64,000 bases of DNA from DASXZH01 sp036502005 (GTDB lineage: Bacteria; Armatimonadota; Fimbriimonadia; Fimbriimonadales; Fimbriimonadaceae). Below are positions 23,547 through 33,062 of the stretch, in pieces. The notes beneath the pieces are model-generated. The model ran no database searches. It saw only the letters and a program-made list of their open reading frames with translations, and was not told the origin of the DNA. A program made the translations under genes and the position numbers. Numbering within the stretch: position 1 is the first letter of the stretch; each line of letters starts with the position of its first letter. The DNA lies in assembly GCA_036502005.1 (NCBI GenBank), contig DASXZH010000020.1:45607-109606 (forward strand). Direction: 5' to 3'.

Positions 23547-24689
23547 ATGCCTAGAATCCTGCACATCATCACCGGGCTACAGATGGGCGGGGCGGAAACG
23601 ATTCTCTACAGAATCCTTGAAAAAACCAACGGACACAACAACTCATCCATGGTTCTCTCACTAAGCGAAGGGGGTATCTACGAAGAAAAGATCAAACAGT
23701 TGGGAGTGCCAGTTAAGTCTTTGGGCATGAAAGCGGGGCTCTCAGATATTCCAAGCGGCTTGCGAAAATGCAAACAAATTGTTACAGATTTCAAGCCTGA
23801 TGTTGTACAAACCTGGATGTACCACGCGGATTTCCTGGGAGGGCTCGCCTCCAAAAGGGCTGGAGTTGATAATATTGTTTGGGGTCTGCATAGCACCATC
23901 GCATCGTTGAAGGAGATGAAGCGTTCAACGCGCCTCATCATACGTGGCTGCAAAGCCATCGCCCCCAAAGTTCCGGCGAAGATCGTTTCTGTAAGTCTCG
24001 CCGGGATGGAGCAGCACATTCAATACGGCTATCCACGAGAGAAATGCCTGGATATCCCGAACGGGTTTGATTTGAGTGTTTTTAAGCCGGACTCAATGGC
24101 AAAAGCAAGCCTCCACAAAGAGTTGGGTTTAGATGCCAACATCCGTATTATTGGAAGTGTCGGCCGATTCCATCCCCAAAAGGACTACCGCAACCTTGTT
24201 GGGGCCTTCGGCCAGCTTCAGGAAAAGAATGTCCACCTAGTCATGGTCGGGAATGGTTTGTCGAAAGATAACGCGGAGCTAGCCGAATGGATCGAAGAAG
24301 CGGGAATTGAAGCTCGAGTTTCCCTTTTGGGTCTGAGAAGCGATATTCCCAAGCTCATGGCTGGGTTCGACCTTCTGGTTCTCTCCTCATGCAATATCGA
24401 AGCCTTCCCCACCGTGATTGGTGAGAGTATGTGCTGCGAAGTCCCTTGCGTGGCGACCGACGTTGGAGACTCGGCGAGGATCATGGGTGACACCGGAATC
24501 TGCGTTCCACCTCGTGACTCAAAAGCCCTAGCGGGCGCCATCGATAAAATGCTGGCGCTATCGCCGGAAGAATTGGCCAACAGGGGAGTTAAGGCCAGAG
24601 AGCGCATAGGAAGCAACTTTTCGCTTGAAAGCATGATCCAGAAATACGAATCGCTCTATCAAGAACTGGCAAACAAAAGTTCCAAATAA
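23547..24689 (+). CDS. GT4-family glycosyltransferase
   Basis: A 380-residue GT-B enzyme. RILHIITGLQMGGAETILYR is the classical N-terminal loop of GT4 polysaccharide transferases. IIGSVGRFHPQKDYRNLV and IEAFPTVIGESMCCEVPCVA form the donor site. A possible TATAAT lies far upstream near 23417, implying a leader of about 120 nt. The gene ends 37 bases before the convergent DUF4838 gene with a shared terminator between. Confidence 0.85.
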   Translation: MPRILHIITGLQMGGAETILYRILEKTNGHNNSSMVLSLSEGGIYEEKIKQLGVPVKSLGMKAGLSDIPSGLRKCKQIVTDFKPDVVQTWMYHADFLGGLASKRAGVDNIVWGLHSTIASLKEMKRSTRLIIRGCKAIAPKVPAKIVSVSLAGMEQHIQYGYPREKCLDIPNGFDLSVFKPDSMAKASLHKELGLDANIRIIGSVGRFHPQKDYRNLVGAFGQLQEKNVHLVMVGNGLSKDNAELAEWIEEAGIEARVSLLGLRSDIPKLMAGFDLLVLSSCNIEAFPTVIGESMCCEVPCVATDVGDSARIMGDTGICVPPRDSKALAGAIDKMLALSPEELANRGVKARERIGSNFSLESMIQKYESLYQELANKSSK

Positions 24690-24693
24690 AAGA

Positions 24694-24719
24694 GGGCGGG
24701 CGAAAACGCCCACCCTTTT
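24694..24719. terminator. Bidirectional intrinsic terminator
   Basis: GGGCGGGCG, loop AAAA, CGCCCACCC with one mismatch, flanked by TTTT on one side and an A-rich stretch on the other. It sits between the convergent GT4 (ends 24689) and DUF4838 (ends 24727) genes and can serve both. Confidence 0.75.
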
Positions 24720-24726
24720 GAATCAA

Positions 24727-26523
24727 CTAACGGTGCCGGTAACCGGCAAGCTCCTGGGGCGTAATCTGGGGGCCTTGCTTCCAAGGGTCCTGGCTTGCGG
24801 GCGCACTCCAAGAAACTCCTGCGGGAATGGTTGCGTCCCCCTTCAAGTTTTGAACCGATTGATATACGGCCGCAGTATGAACCATATTCAGAGTTCTCGT
24901 TCTCCAGCAAAAGTTCATTAGAGCTTCCAAAGGCGCCGTCCGCTGATGAGCCTTTGCCATTTTCAGGTTGTAGTAAAGCTCCAGGTAGCGGCAATATGCA
25001 GTTAAGTCGTCGATCCTCTTAATAACTTTCGGATCGCCTCCCGCCTGCGCTTCAGCGTCATCCAGGTCGTGATACATCGCCTGAATTTGCGAAAGCGTGA
25101 CATTGGCTTTCGGCAGAGCAGTGTCCGTAAAGCTGCTCATGATCTCGCCGTAGAACTTAGCCATCGGTCCGGCCGCGCTCTTAAAGCAGTTGTTCATAAA
25201 CTCGGTCTGGTTTTGATCTGCATATTTGGTCACGTTGATATCCCATAGGAAGAGCGACTGCATGTAGTAGCCGAGTCCAGATCGAGCCCAATCCATCTGT
25301 GCTTCCGCATAAGTTAACCGAACACCACTGTTATATGAGTTGGTCAGAAGGTTTATGCTGTATGGGATGCTCGATGCTCTAGAGCAAGCGGGCATATCCG
25401 AGTCCCATTGGAAGATGCTCTCATACTGATAGAGGCCAACGATTGCTCCCATGTTTTTCCATGCAGCAATAAGATCCTGAAGGCTTAATCCACTCTCGTT
25501 ATAGCCATCGGTAACGCTTACGATAATTCCCGGGTGGACTTTTATGGTTGGGGGCTTGGAATGGGTCATATAGGCTAGGAAAGTCACGTAGTATCGGTTG
25601 CCGTACTTCGCGTGAAGTGCATCGGCAACTGCGTTCGCAATTGTCACGACCCTATCGCTTGGGTTTGGAATGGCCGGGTCATCGCCCCAACCTGCGCCAT
25701 CACTAGGCTCTACGGAAATGGTGTCAATCTTTGGATTCGCCGCGATTTGTCTCATCGCATCGTCAATGACTAGTTGAACTAGCCCCGGATTGGATGCAAC
25801 CACCTTGTTTGTAGGCCGGCCCTTTTCGACTGCAAGGTATTCGGGGTGGGCAGCGAACGCGGCCTTGTTTCTCGCGACAAGAGCTACGTACATTTCGCCG
25901 GTAGTCAGCTTAAACGAACCGGACTCCCGGTTCTTTGCGGCCCAATCTTGAAGTGGCGGCACGTCCTCCGGCCAGGTGCCGTACTGAATAAAGAGCTGCC
26001 GCACCGCGTAAGAAGGCTGCACAGAAGTGTCGGAGGTGAGCGCAAAAGAGGGCTTGTTAGGAACGATTTCCCAATCGGGACCAGGGAAATACTGGCGGTA
26101 CCCCTCTCTTCGCAACAGATCCCACATGGCGTGCTGAGCGGCAATAGGAGTTTCTCCGATAAGGTAAACGCCTCCCGGATGGGTTCGAAGAATATAGTTG
26201 TCACCTTGGAAAGGGTCGCTCGTGTTCCACGGATTCTTAACATCGGGCAAGTTGAAGTCGGAAAAAGTCCCCAAGGCGATCCCACTCGAGCCATCGCCAG
26301 TTGTTACTTGAAATTGTCCCCCAGTTATCGAGTCCAAATACTTGGCTAGAGTGTTCGCATCGGTTTTCGTTTCGGCCGAGGCGTTGGGAGAAATCACAAT
26401 CGGCAGTAAAGCGCTGCCATTAAGTGAAAGCGCTACCTCTACTTGCGCCACGCTCTTTGTCGAACACCCAAAGAGAGCAATAGCGCCCACTAGCACTTGC
26501 CCAACTAAATTAATCGATCGCAT
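24727..26523 (-). CDS. DUF4838 glycoside-hydrolase-like lipoprotein
   Basis: About 598 residues from ATG 26523, chosen because AGGAGG lies just upstream. The N-terminus ends in a lipobox LFGC, giving a lipid-anchored protein. Residues about 30-170 resemble the alpha-glucuronidase N-terminal domain (ANTLAKYLDSITGGQF; YLIGETPIAAQHAMWDLLRREGYRQYFPG). The central part is DUF4838 (ISVEPSDGAGWGDDP; YVTFLAYMTHSKPP; TYAEAQMDWARSGLGYYMQS). The family is thought to act on uronic or related sugars but is poorly characterised. Inside an exopolysaccharide locus it could trim the polymer, which is inference. Confidence 0.8.
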   Translation of the reverse strand: MRSINLVGQVLVGAIALFGCSTKSVAQVEVALSLNGSALLPIVISPNASAETKTDANTLAKYLDSITGGQFQVTTGDGSSGIALGTFSDFNLPDVKNPWNTSDPFQGDNYILRTHPGGVYLIGETPIAAQHAMWDLLRREGYRQYFPGPDWEIVPNKPSFALTSDTSVQPSYAVRQLFIQYGTWPEDVPPLQDWAAKNRESGSFKLTTGEMYVALVARNKAAFAAHPEYLAVEKGRPTNKVVASNPGLVQLVIDDAMRQIAANPKIDTISVEPSDGAGWGDDPAIPNPSDRVVTIANAVADALHAKYGNRYYVTFLAYMTHSKPPTIKVHPGIIVSVTDGYNESGLSLQDLIAAWKNMGAIVGLYQYESIFQWDSDMPACSRASSIPYSINLLTNSYNSGVRLTYAEAQMDWARSGLGYYMQSLFLWDINVTKYADQNQTEFMNNCFKSAAGPMAKFYGEIMSSFTDTALPKANVTLSQIQAMYHDLDDAEAQAGGDPKVIKRIDDLTAYCRYLELYYNLKMAKAHQRTAPLEALMNFCWRTRTLNMVHTAAVYQSVQNLKGDATIPAGVSWSAPASQDPWKQGPQITPQELAGYRHR

Positions 26524-26913
26524 TAAACCTCCTGTCATGCCATGCATCAATGGCGAAAGACGTCCCATGAGGGCCGGAAGTTACTCCCTCCCCTTTTTGA
26601 CCTTGCAGCTTTCCTGCATTTTACTGTCTTAGAACTATACGGCCCGCTAGGTCCACTTTTTAACTAGCAAAGTCTCCATTCTGTATATAAAGACGCCGAT
26701 TTACATTGGACGCGCGTTGCGAACACACTTTATTTAGCTTGAACCGAAGGTAAAATTTCAAAACTCGCGGAGAGTTTGCGCCAGCAATACTACTAGGAAC
26801 GTCTCTATTTGTTGTTGTGCGCTTGAAGGAGCTTAAATTCTGGGCTCCAAAAGCCCGCGTAGGTAATCTGGAAGCTGACTTTCAACTTTACATGGATTGT
26901 GGAGCGTTATATC
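26524..26913. promoter_or_regulatory. Divergent intergenic region, about 390 bp, between DUF4838 and SLBB genes
   Basis: No gene was found. It holds the AGGAGG of the DUF4838 gene at the left. On the plus strand GGAGC (26828-26832) can pair with GCTCC (26844-26848), while GGGCT (26842-26846) can instead pair with AGCCC (26852-26856). These are two mutually exclusive hairpins about 60 nt before the export gene. AT-rich boxes such as TATAAA near 26694 and TAAAAT near 26750 are possible -10 elements, without clear -35 partners. Confidence 0.3.
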
Positions 26914-29900
26914 TTGGGTTCTAAACTTAGTTTTTGCCGTAGGGCTTTCATTAGTGCTTTTCTGCCGTTTGCTTGTGTGACGGGCGCATTTTCCCAGCAG
27001 CCTCCGCCCCAACGTCCGCAGACGACGACGTCGGGAATCACCGGCAATACTTCAACTGAAAGGCCCAAAAGGAAATCGGCGCTGGGTCAAGCGATTTCGC
27101 AAGTTGACTCGGTAAGAAAAAGAGCCGAGGTGACTTCGGAAATAACGATCGGCCAGTTGAATGTTCAACCGATTGACGTAGGATCCAATGTAACATTTTC
27201 GGTCACCGTCTTTGATCGACGCCTAACGAAGACTAGCTTTAGCTACGCGTTGTCCGGTGCTCCCTATGGAGCTTATCTCGACCCTGCAACGGGAGTTTTT
27301 AACTGGATCCCGAATACGGCAGGCATTTACACTTTTTATGTGTGGGTGATGGACAACACGGATAACACGATCCAGGCTTTTCAGCAGGTGTCCATTACGG
27401 TTAACGCACCACTAGCCAATTTTGGATACGACCTTTTCAAGAGCTCGCGCGCACTGCTCGATGCTCGGCTGTACCTAACGCGAACGGGGCAAATCCCGCT
27501 CCTGGGGCCTGCGCAAGCTGGCCAAAGTCAATATAGCTCCTACCTCCAACTTCCTCAGGCCAGTCCGTCATCGAATCCACTTTTCGGAAACCCACTGGCG
27601 CTGGGAATCGGTGGTCAGCAGACTACAGGCTCAGGATCGTTCATTCCTCCAGTAAATCCGTTTGGCAACAATGGTCCCGGACAGTTTAATGGGCTAAACC
27701 TGAGCCCCTTCGGTCAGGGGTCTCAAACCTCCAGCCCAAACCTGTACTTGCCAGGGAGCACGCAGGGTCTTACAAATCAGCTTGGCCAAGGGATCAATCA
27801 ACTCGGCCAAGGGCAGACCAACGGGTTCGGCAACCTGGGTAACCAAAATGTTCTTGGCCAGAGTGGGCCAAACGGGATTAATGCCCAGAATCTTTCGAAC
27901 GGTCCCCAACAAAGCTCTCAGACGCAGAACGGTTTCTTGGGACAAGGGCAGCAATACAATGGTAGTATCGGCCAACAGGCCGCACAAGGTACGCAGAACG
28001 GCCAAAACAACAACGCCGCTCAAAACTCCATCGGAATTAACGCTCCGAATTCCAATCAGTATGGCCAGCCAACTCAGAATCCCATGCAGGGAACGTTTAC
28101 ACCGTTTACCCAACCTAATCCGTTTGCATCACTGCAAAACCAATATGTGAGTGGGTCGCAACTCAATGGAGTGCCAACCAGTGCCAACGGCCAGACGTTT
28201 GATGTTCTTCGCTACATCGTAAGCCCTTGGGAACAGTTGGGCGCCAACGTTTACGTCCCTTATCCGGATCGCTATCAACTGGGCCCGGGCGACATGCTTA
28301 CCGTTAAGATCTCAAGCCCAACGGTCGAGACCCAAGATTTCGATATCAAGCTCGATACCCAAGGCATGGTCACAATCCCTGCCGACAATGTCCGACTTGT
28401 CTTGCGCGGCAAAACGCTTGCCGACGCTGAGAAACTGCTCAAGGCACGTATTCGCGAAGTGTTAAAGGGCGCCGAATTAACGCTAAGCCTCAAAGAACTT
28501 CGCACGATGACAGTCACGATCGCAGGCGATGCTTATCTCCCTGGCGAATATCAGATGCCTGCCGTCGCAACCTTGTTTAACACGCTTTATGTTTGCGGCG
28601 GCCCTTCGGATAACGGGTCCCTTCGAAAGATCGAGCTTCGCCATAACGATGGCACGAAGCAAACATTCGACCTCTACGACTACTTGGTGGCCGGCAAGAA
28701 AACCCTTGATGTTCCTCTTCAGCCTGGCGATGTCATCTGGTTTGCCCCTGCTCAGAACCGAATAAAAATCAAGGGCGAAGTACCTCGGCCAGCGGTCTAC
28801 GAATCTCTACCGACCGACAGCTTAAAAGAGTTAGTTTCTTATGCCGGTGGCCCTAAGGCGACCGGGGTCGCGCAGCGTGTTTATGTGGAAACCGAAGACC
28901 CGGGCCATGGCCACGTTATTAAGGACGTAGACCTGACAAACCCACAGGGTCCAGTAAAGGTATTCGATGGCGATACGGCTACTGTGTTGAGCATTCGCGA
29001 AGATCCGCTCAACGATCTGACTCTTAATGGCGACGTTGACCAGCCCGGCACCTACCAGTTTGTTGGTGGCGAGACGGTTGCCGATCTTATCGGAAAGGCG
29101 AGAGGTCTTAGACCCGATGCCTACACCACTCGGGCAGACCTTCTAAGGCTTAATCCCGACAAGTCGACAACCCTTATTCCGATTGACCTTCCAAAGGCTT
29201 TGGCCCGTGACCCGGGGGCAAACGTGGTGCTTATGCCTCACGACACCCTTAAGGTCTACGCCATCTCCGATACCCAGTGGATGGATGTTCGACAGGTGAC
29301 CGCCGAGGGAGACGTCCAGAAGCCACAGGTCTACAGCCGTCACGATGGCGAGCGAGTTTCTGATCTGATCCTTGAATCCGGCGGCCTGATGCCTGACGCA
29401 TTCACGGATTTTGCATACCTAAAAAGAACCAATCCGGATGGCACGGAAGGGCCAGTAGTCAAGGTTAGCCTCAAGCGGCTTATCGCCGGGGATGCTTCCC
29501 AGAACCTGCCACTGCAGAACAAGGATATCTTTACCGTTCAGTCTCTGACGGAAGCACATTACGTGCCCGACGAATCGGTAAGCATTCTGGGGGCCATTCA
29601 GGCACCCGGCAACTATGCGAACCATTCGAACATGACCTTGGCTGATCTTCTTCAGGAAGCCGGTGGAACATTGCCAAATGTCGGAAGCCATGTGGAAATC
29701 ACCCATGCGAGGGTTCCCGATGGTTCCCCTCGGATCAAGTTCCCGGTTGCTGATGTGCTTGCCGGTGGCCCCAGCGCTAGGTACGTCATGCAGGACGGCG
29801 ACCTCGTCACCTTCCCTGCCGACTACCGAATCGATCTTGAAGGCCCCAGAAAGGTGATCATTATCGGTGAAGTTGCTAGACCTGGCGCTTATGCTGTTAG

Positions 29901-30690
29901 CCGGAACGATCACATTGCAGACGTTGTGGCAAGAGCAGGCGGGTTGGAACCTGACGCATTCTCCGCAGGCGCGCAGTTCTACCGAGACCCAACCAAGTTG
30001 GTCACCGAAACACAGAGCATACTTACTCCTCGATTGCAGTCCGTCTTTGCATTAGTCACGGCGGACGAATACACTCGGGCGTTGGCAGCCTCTGCCGTCA
30101 CAAAGGCGCAATTCTTCAGCACCTTGAACACCGCCGGTACCGGCATTCCTATTCCAGGGTTAGGGGCTACTACCACGGGCGGCAGCAGCACACCCGTTCC
30201 TGCCGCCGTGTGGGACACACCCTCCGTAACCCCGGCAAGGCCGTTAACTGCCGAAGATTTGACACCCGTTGGCAATATCAGCATCCGGCTTAACACAGCC
30301 CTTGCAAGGCCGAAGTCGAGCGATAACCTCTTGGTAGCCGATGGGGACATCATTGTTGTGCCCAGAACGCCGACTACCGTATCGGTTATTGGCGCAGTAG
30401 TTGTGCCGTCGGCGATTAAGTTCGTTCCTGGCCACAACGTGAATTACTTCATCGACAGAGCCGGTGGATTCGTTCTAGACTCGGCTAAGGACTCGGTCAT
30501 CATCATCCGTGCCGGAGGTCTTGTTCAGAAAGCTAGGAACTCGACCATCGTCAACCTAGGCGATCAGATCTATGTGCCTAGCGCGGTAACGGCGGTCAAG
30601 TTTAGCAATAAACTGGCTGAAACTGCGGAACTCACCAAAAACATCACGGCGGCGGCGATCATTTTCGCCATCCTGCACGCGATCCTGTAA
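26914..30690 (+). CDS. Wza-like polysaccharide export protein with Ig-like domain and about seven SLBB domains
   Basis: About 1258 residues from TTG 26914, preceded by GGAG nine bases upstream; a GTG at 26899 lacks a site. Order: signal peptide (ends GAFSQQ), Pro/Gln-rich stretch, Ig/cadherin-like domain (about 85-155, YLDPATGVFNWIPNTAG), a long Gln/Asn/Gly-rich segment (about 190-415), the poly_export domain (about 450-530, YQLGPGDMLTVKI). Then come about seven SLBB repeats starting near 535, 620, 700, 790, 890, 980 and 1155 (pattern GxVxxPGxY ... LxxxAGGxxPxA). The C-terminus is a hydrophobic helix (ITAAAIIFAILHAIL). E. coli Wza has two SLBB domains in about 380 residues. It probably forms a tall periplasm-spanning export channel. 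Confidence 0.85.
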   Translation: MGSKLSFCRRAFISAFLPFACVTGAFSQQPPPQRPQTTTSGITGNTSTERPKRKSALGQAISQVDSVRKRAEVTSEITIGQLNVQPIDVGSNVTFSVTVFDRRLTKTSFSYALSGAPYGAYLDPATGVFNWIPNTAGIYTFYVWVMDNTDNTIQAFQQVSITVNAPLANFGYDLFKSSRALLDARLYLTRTGQIPLLGPAQAGQSQYSSYLQLPQASPSSNPLFGNPLALGIGGQQTTGSGSFIPPVNPFGNNGPGQFNGLNLSPFGQGSQTSSPNLYLPGSTQGLTNQLGQGINQLGQGQTNGFGNLGNQNVLGQSGPNGINAQNLSNGPQQSSQTQNGFLGQGQQYNGSIGQQAAQGTQNGQNNNAAQNSIGINAPNSNQYGQPTQNPMQGTFTPFTQPNPFASLQNQYVSGSQLNGVPTSANGQTFDVLRYIVSPWEQLGANVYVPYPDRYQLGPGDMLTVKISSPTVETQDFDIKLDTQGMVTIPADNVRLVLRGKTLADAEKLLKARIREVLKGAELTLSLKELRTMTVTIAGDAYLPGEYQMPAVATLFNTLYVCGGPSDNGSLRKIELRHNDGTKQTFDLYDYLVAGKKTLDVPLQPGDVIWFAPAQNRIKIKGEVPRPAVYESLPTDSLKELVSYAGGPKATGVAQRVYVETEDPGHGHVIKDVDLTNPQGPVKVFDGDTATVLSIREDPLNDLTLNGDVDQPGTYQFVGGETVADLIGKARGLRPDAYTTRADLLRLNPDKSTTLIPIDLPKALARDPGANVVLMPHDTLKVYAISDTQWMDVRQVTAEGDVQKPQVYSRHDGERVSDLILESGGLMPDAFTDFAYLKRTNPDGTEGPVVKVSLKRLIAGDASQNLPLQNKDIFTVQSLTEAHYVPDESVSILGAIQAPGNYANHSNMTLADLLQEAGGTLPNVGSHVEITHARVPDGSPRIKFPVADVLAGGPSARYVMQDGDLVTFPADYRIDLEGPRKVIIIGEVARPGAYAVSRNDHIADVVARAGGLEPDAFSAGAQFYRDPTKLVTETQSILTPRLQSVFALVTADEYTRALAASAVTKAQFFSTLNTAGTGIPIPGLGATTTGGSSTPVPAAVWDTPSVTPARPLTAEDLTPVGNISIRLNTALARPKSSDNLLVADGDIIVVPRTPTTVSVIGAVVVPSAIKFVPGHNVNYFIDRAGGFVLDSAKDSVIIIRAGGLVQKARNSTIVNLGDQIYVPSAVTAVKFSNKLAETAELTKNITAAAIIFAILHAIL

Positions 30691-30701
30691 ATAACGCGCT
30701 G

Positions 30702-30737
30702 TGCTGCGGAGGTGCCCATGGCCCTCCGCAGCATTTC
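30702..30737 (+). terminator. Intrinsic terminator after the SLBB export gene
   Basis: Perfect 11-bp stem TGCTGCGGAGG (30702-30712) with CCTCCGCAGCA (30723-30733), followed by a short T-rich run TTTCT. It lies 11 bases after the stop codon. Confidence 0.7.
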
Positions 30738-30855
30738 TCATGCATGCGCAAACCCTTTTGCATAATCTTTTGCCCAAGAAGTTACTCAAAGCGCACGTTT
30801 TAGAGGGCTCCGGCGTAACCACAAATTATTCGCTTTATAGTAAGATAGGATATAA

Positions 30856-32037
30856 ATGTCAGAAACGCTCGAAAACCCTATTATCGAAACGAATGGCATG
30901 CTTCGAGGCGTTAGAGTGTTGCAGATCGTCAACAACGCCTGGGCTCTTGGATTTATCCGAGATCCCCTCAGAAGGATGAGGCGCTCTGGAATGGAGATTG
31001 CTGCGATTGCGTCGCCCGACGAGTTTCTCCAGACCTTTGAGAGAGAGGAGAACTTACGCACATTCCACGTTCACATGACTCGGCGAATTACGCCGATGCA
31101 TGACGCGACGGCGATTCGCAACATTAAAAAAGTCATTAGACAGTTTAGGCCGGATATTGTCCACGCTCATACACCAAAGCAGGGCCTAATGGGAATGATT
31201 GCCGCTAAATCCTGCGGTGTTCCGATTAGGATTTTTCACATGCACGGCCTGATCGCAGGCCACCGAAACTTTCGGATTGCGTCGGCCGCGGAGAAGATGA
31301 CTTGCAACCTTGCGACCCGGGTTTTCTGCGTAAGCGAATCGGCGATGAACTACTGCATTAGTCGCGGCAACTGCGACAGCTCAAAAATCACCGTTGTAAC
31401 GAACAGCGTGGATAGCCACGAAAAGTTTGTTTCAACAAAGGGCCGATTCCTTGGACGTGAGCTACGAGCAAAGTTGGGAATCCCAGAAGAAGCTCCTGTC
31501 GCGGGCTTCGTTGGCCGTGTTGTAAAGGAGAAGGGCGTCGGCGAGTTGCAAGAAGCCTGGTCGAAGCTTCGCACTGAATTTCCACAAGCCCATCTATTGA
31601 TAGCGGGACCGGAAGAACCACACGACTCCGTGAAGCCAGAAGTGATCAAGGCCTTCCATGACGACCCAAGGGTTCATATGCTCGGCCGCTTGCGTGACAC
31701 GATCCCGGTTTATGAAGCCATGGATGTTCTAGTTTTACCGAGCTACCGAGAAGGGCTGCCTACCGTAGTTTTGGAAGCTCAGTCGATGAAGGTTCCGATC
31801 GTGGCCACCGACGTTCCCGGCTGCAAGGAAGCGATGGTTGACGGCAAGACAGGCCATCTGGTGCCGGTTAGAAACTCCGCAGCCTTGGTGACCGCCATTT
31901 CTAACTACTTCGCCGACGTCGCTTCTAGAAGAAGGGCCGGCGAGGCTGGAAGGGAATTCGTTCTTGAATGCTTCAGCCCCGATCCAGTCTGGCAAAAAAT
32001 CGAGACTGAGTACGTGTCGCTTCTTGACAGGCATTAA
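30856..32037 (+). CDS. GT4-family glycosyltransferase (PglA/GalNAc-transferase-like)
   Basis: A 393-residue GT-B enzyme. IVHAHTPKQGLMGMIAAKSCGVP and FHMHGLIAG lie in the N-domain; VAGFVGRVVKEKGVGEL and REGLPTVVLEAQSMKVPIVA in the C-domain. The overall motif set resembles GT4 enzymes that extend undecaprenyl-linked amino sugars. AGGA with a 5-nt spacer precedes the ATG, but TAAGAT overlaps it, leaving either a very short leader or none. It begins the second half of the polysaccharide locus. Confidence 0.85.
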   Translation: MSETLENPIIETNGMLRGVRVLQIVNNAWALGFIRDPLRRMRRSGMEIAAIASPDEFLQTFEREENLRTFHVHMTRRITPMHDATAIRNIKKVIRQFRPDIVHAHTPKQGLMGMIAAKSCGVPIRIFHMHGLIAGHRNFRIASAAEKMTCNLATRVFCVSESAMNYCISRGNCDSSKITVVTNSVDSHEKFVSTKGRFLGRELRAKLGIPEEAPVAGFVGRVVKEKGVGELQEAWSKLRTEFPQAHLLIAGPEEPHDSVKPEVIKAFHDDPRVHMLGRLRDTIPVYEAMDVLVLPSYREGLPTVVLEAQSMKVPIVATDVPGCKEAMVDGKTGHLVPVRNSAALVTAISNYFADVASRRRAGEAGREFVLECFSPDPVWQKIETEYVSLLDRH

Positions 32038-32133
32038 GCCCGAATCTATTTGATAGCAAATGAACCCACTGTTGCGACTTCTGCCTGCCTCCTTGCATGC
32101 TAAAATAGGTTCGTTCTTGGGATTGCCGGCTTT

Positions 32134-32925
32134 ATGAAGAAGGTATTACACGCATTTGTTCGTGCTAACGTTTGGCTCGGACAAGGTGTCGATAGGATAC
32201 TTCCCAAGAAATTCCGGACCGATGGAAATAAGGATTTCCTACACAACTATCTTCCAGGTTTCATTAAGGAAGATCTCACTATTTACGACATTGGGGGGGG
32301 CAAAAACCCTTGCGTAAACGAACAGAAAAAGAAGCAACTGCGCATCCGCCTTATAGGGTTCGACATTGACGAGCACGAGCTGAATCTGGCCCCCCCAGGC
32401 CTTTACGATGAAACCATCTGCGCTGACATCTGCACCTATAAAGGCAAAGGCGACGGCGACCTCGTTATCATGCAGGCGTTGCTAGAGCACGTGCCAGACG
32501 TGGAAAAGGCGCTCACCAATCTGCCAACGTTCTTAAAGCCTGGCGGTCGGGCAATCATCTTTGTTCCCTGCAGAACTGCTCTCTTTGCCCGCATTAACAG
32601 AAACTTGCCGGAAAAGTTTAAGCGCAAGCTCCTCTTTTCTCTTTATCCGAGCATGGCAGAAGATCAAGGCTTCCCCGCTCACTACGATAAATGCACCCCT
32701 AGGCAGTTCCGAAAGATCGCTAAGAAGGCCGGGCTTGAACTAGAAGAGGAACGGCTCTACTACATGAGCATTTACTTCTTTTTCTTCTTCCCCGCTTATC
32801 TCTTCTGGAGATTGTGGGGATTATCCATCTATCTCTTCAGCCCCACTGCGGCGGCCGAAACGTTCATTGTTTCTTTAAAGAAGCCGGAACTCAAGGGTTC
32901 ACCTGTGGAACCGGCAGCCGTCTAG
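32134..32925 (+). CDS. SAM-dependent methyltransferase
   Basis: A 263-residue protein. LTIYDIGGGKNPCV is motif I and LIGFDIDEHEL the acidic loop. GDLVIMQALLEHVPDVEKALTNL and FLKPGGRAIIFVP are motifs typical of Methyltransf_11-like enzymes. A hydrophobic segment near the C-terminus (YFFFFFPAYLFWRLWGLSIYLF) suggests membrane association, as in enzymes acting on lipid-linked sugars. TAAAAT at 32101-32106 is a plausible -10, 27 nt before the start codon. Confidence 0.8.
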   Translation: MKKVLHAFVRANVWLGQGVDRILPKKFRTDGNKDFLHNYLPGFIKEDLTIYDIGGGKNPCVNEQKKKQLRIRLIGFDIDEHELNLAPPGLYDETICADICTYKGKGDGDLVIMQALLEHVPDVEKALTNLPTFLKPGGRAIIFVPCRTALFARINRNLPEKFKRKLLFSLYPSMAEDQGFPAHYDKCTPRQFRKIAKKAGLELEEERLYYMSIYFFFFFPAYLFWRLWGLSIYLFSPTAAAETFIVSLKKPELKGSPVEPAAV

Positions 32926-33062
32926 CTGCTGTAGAAAAGTAAGGAATAGTGTACAACACACGTCAACGTTTGAACCTACGCAGGCGGGTATTCTTACTGG
33001 TGAGGTTTTTGCGCCTCATGAACCGTCTTCTATGGAATGGAACGTCAGCGGTTGTGAAATGA

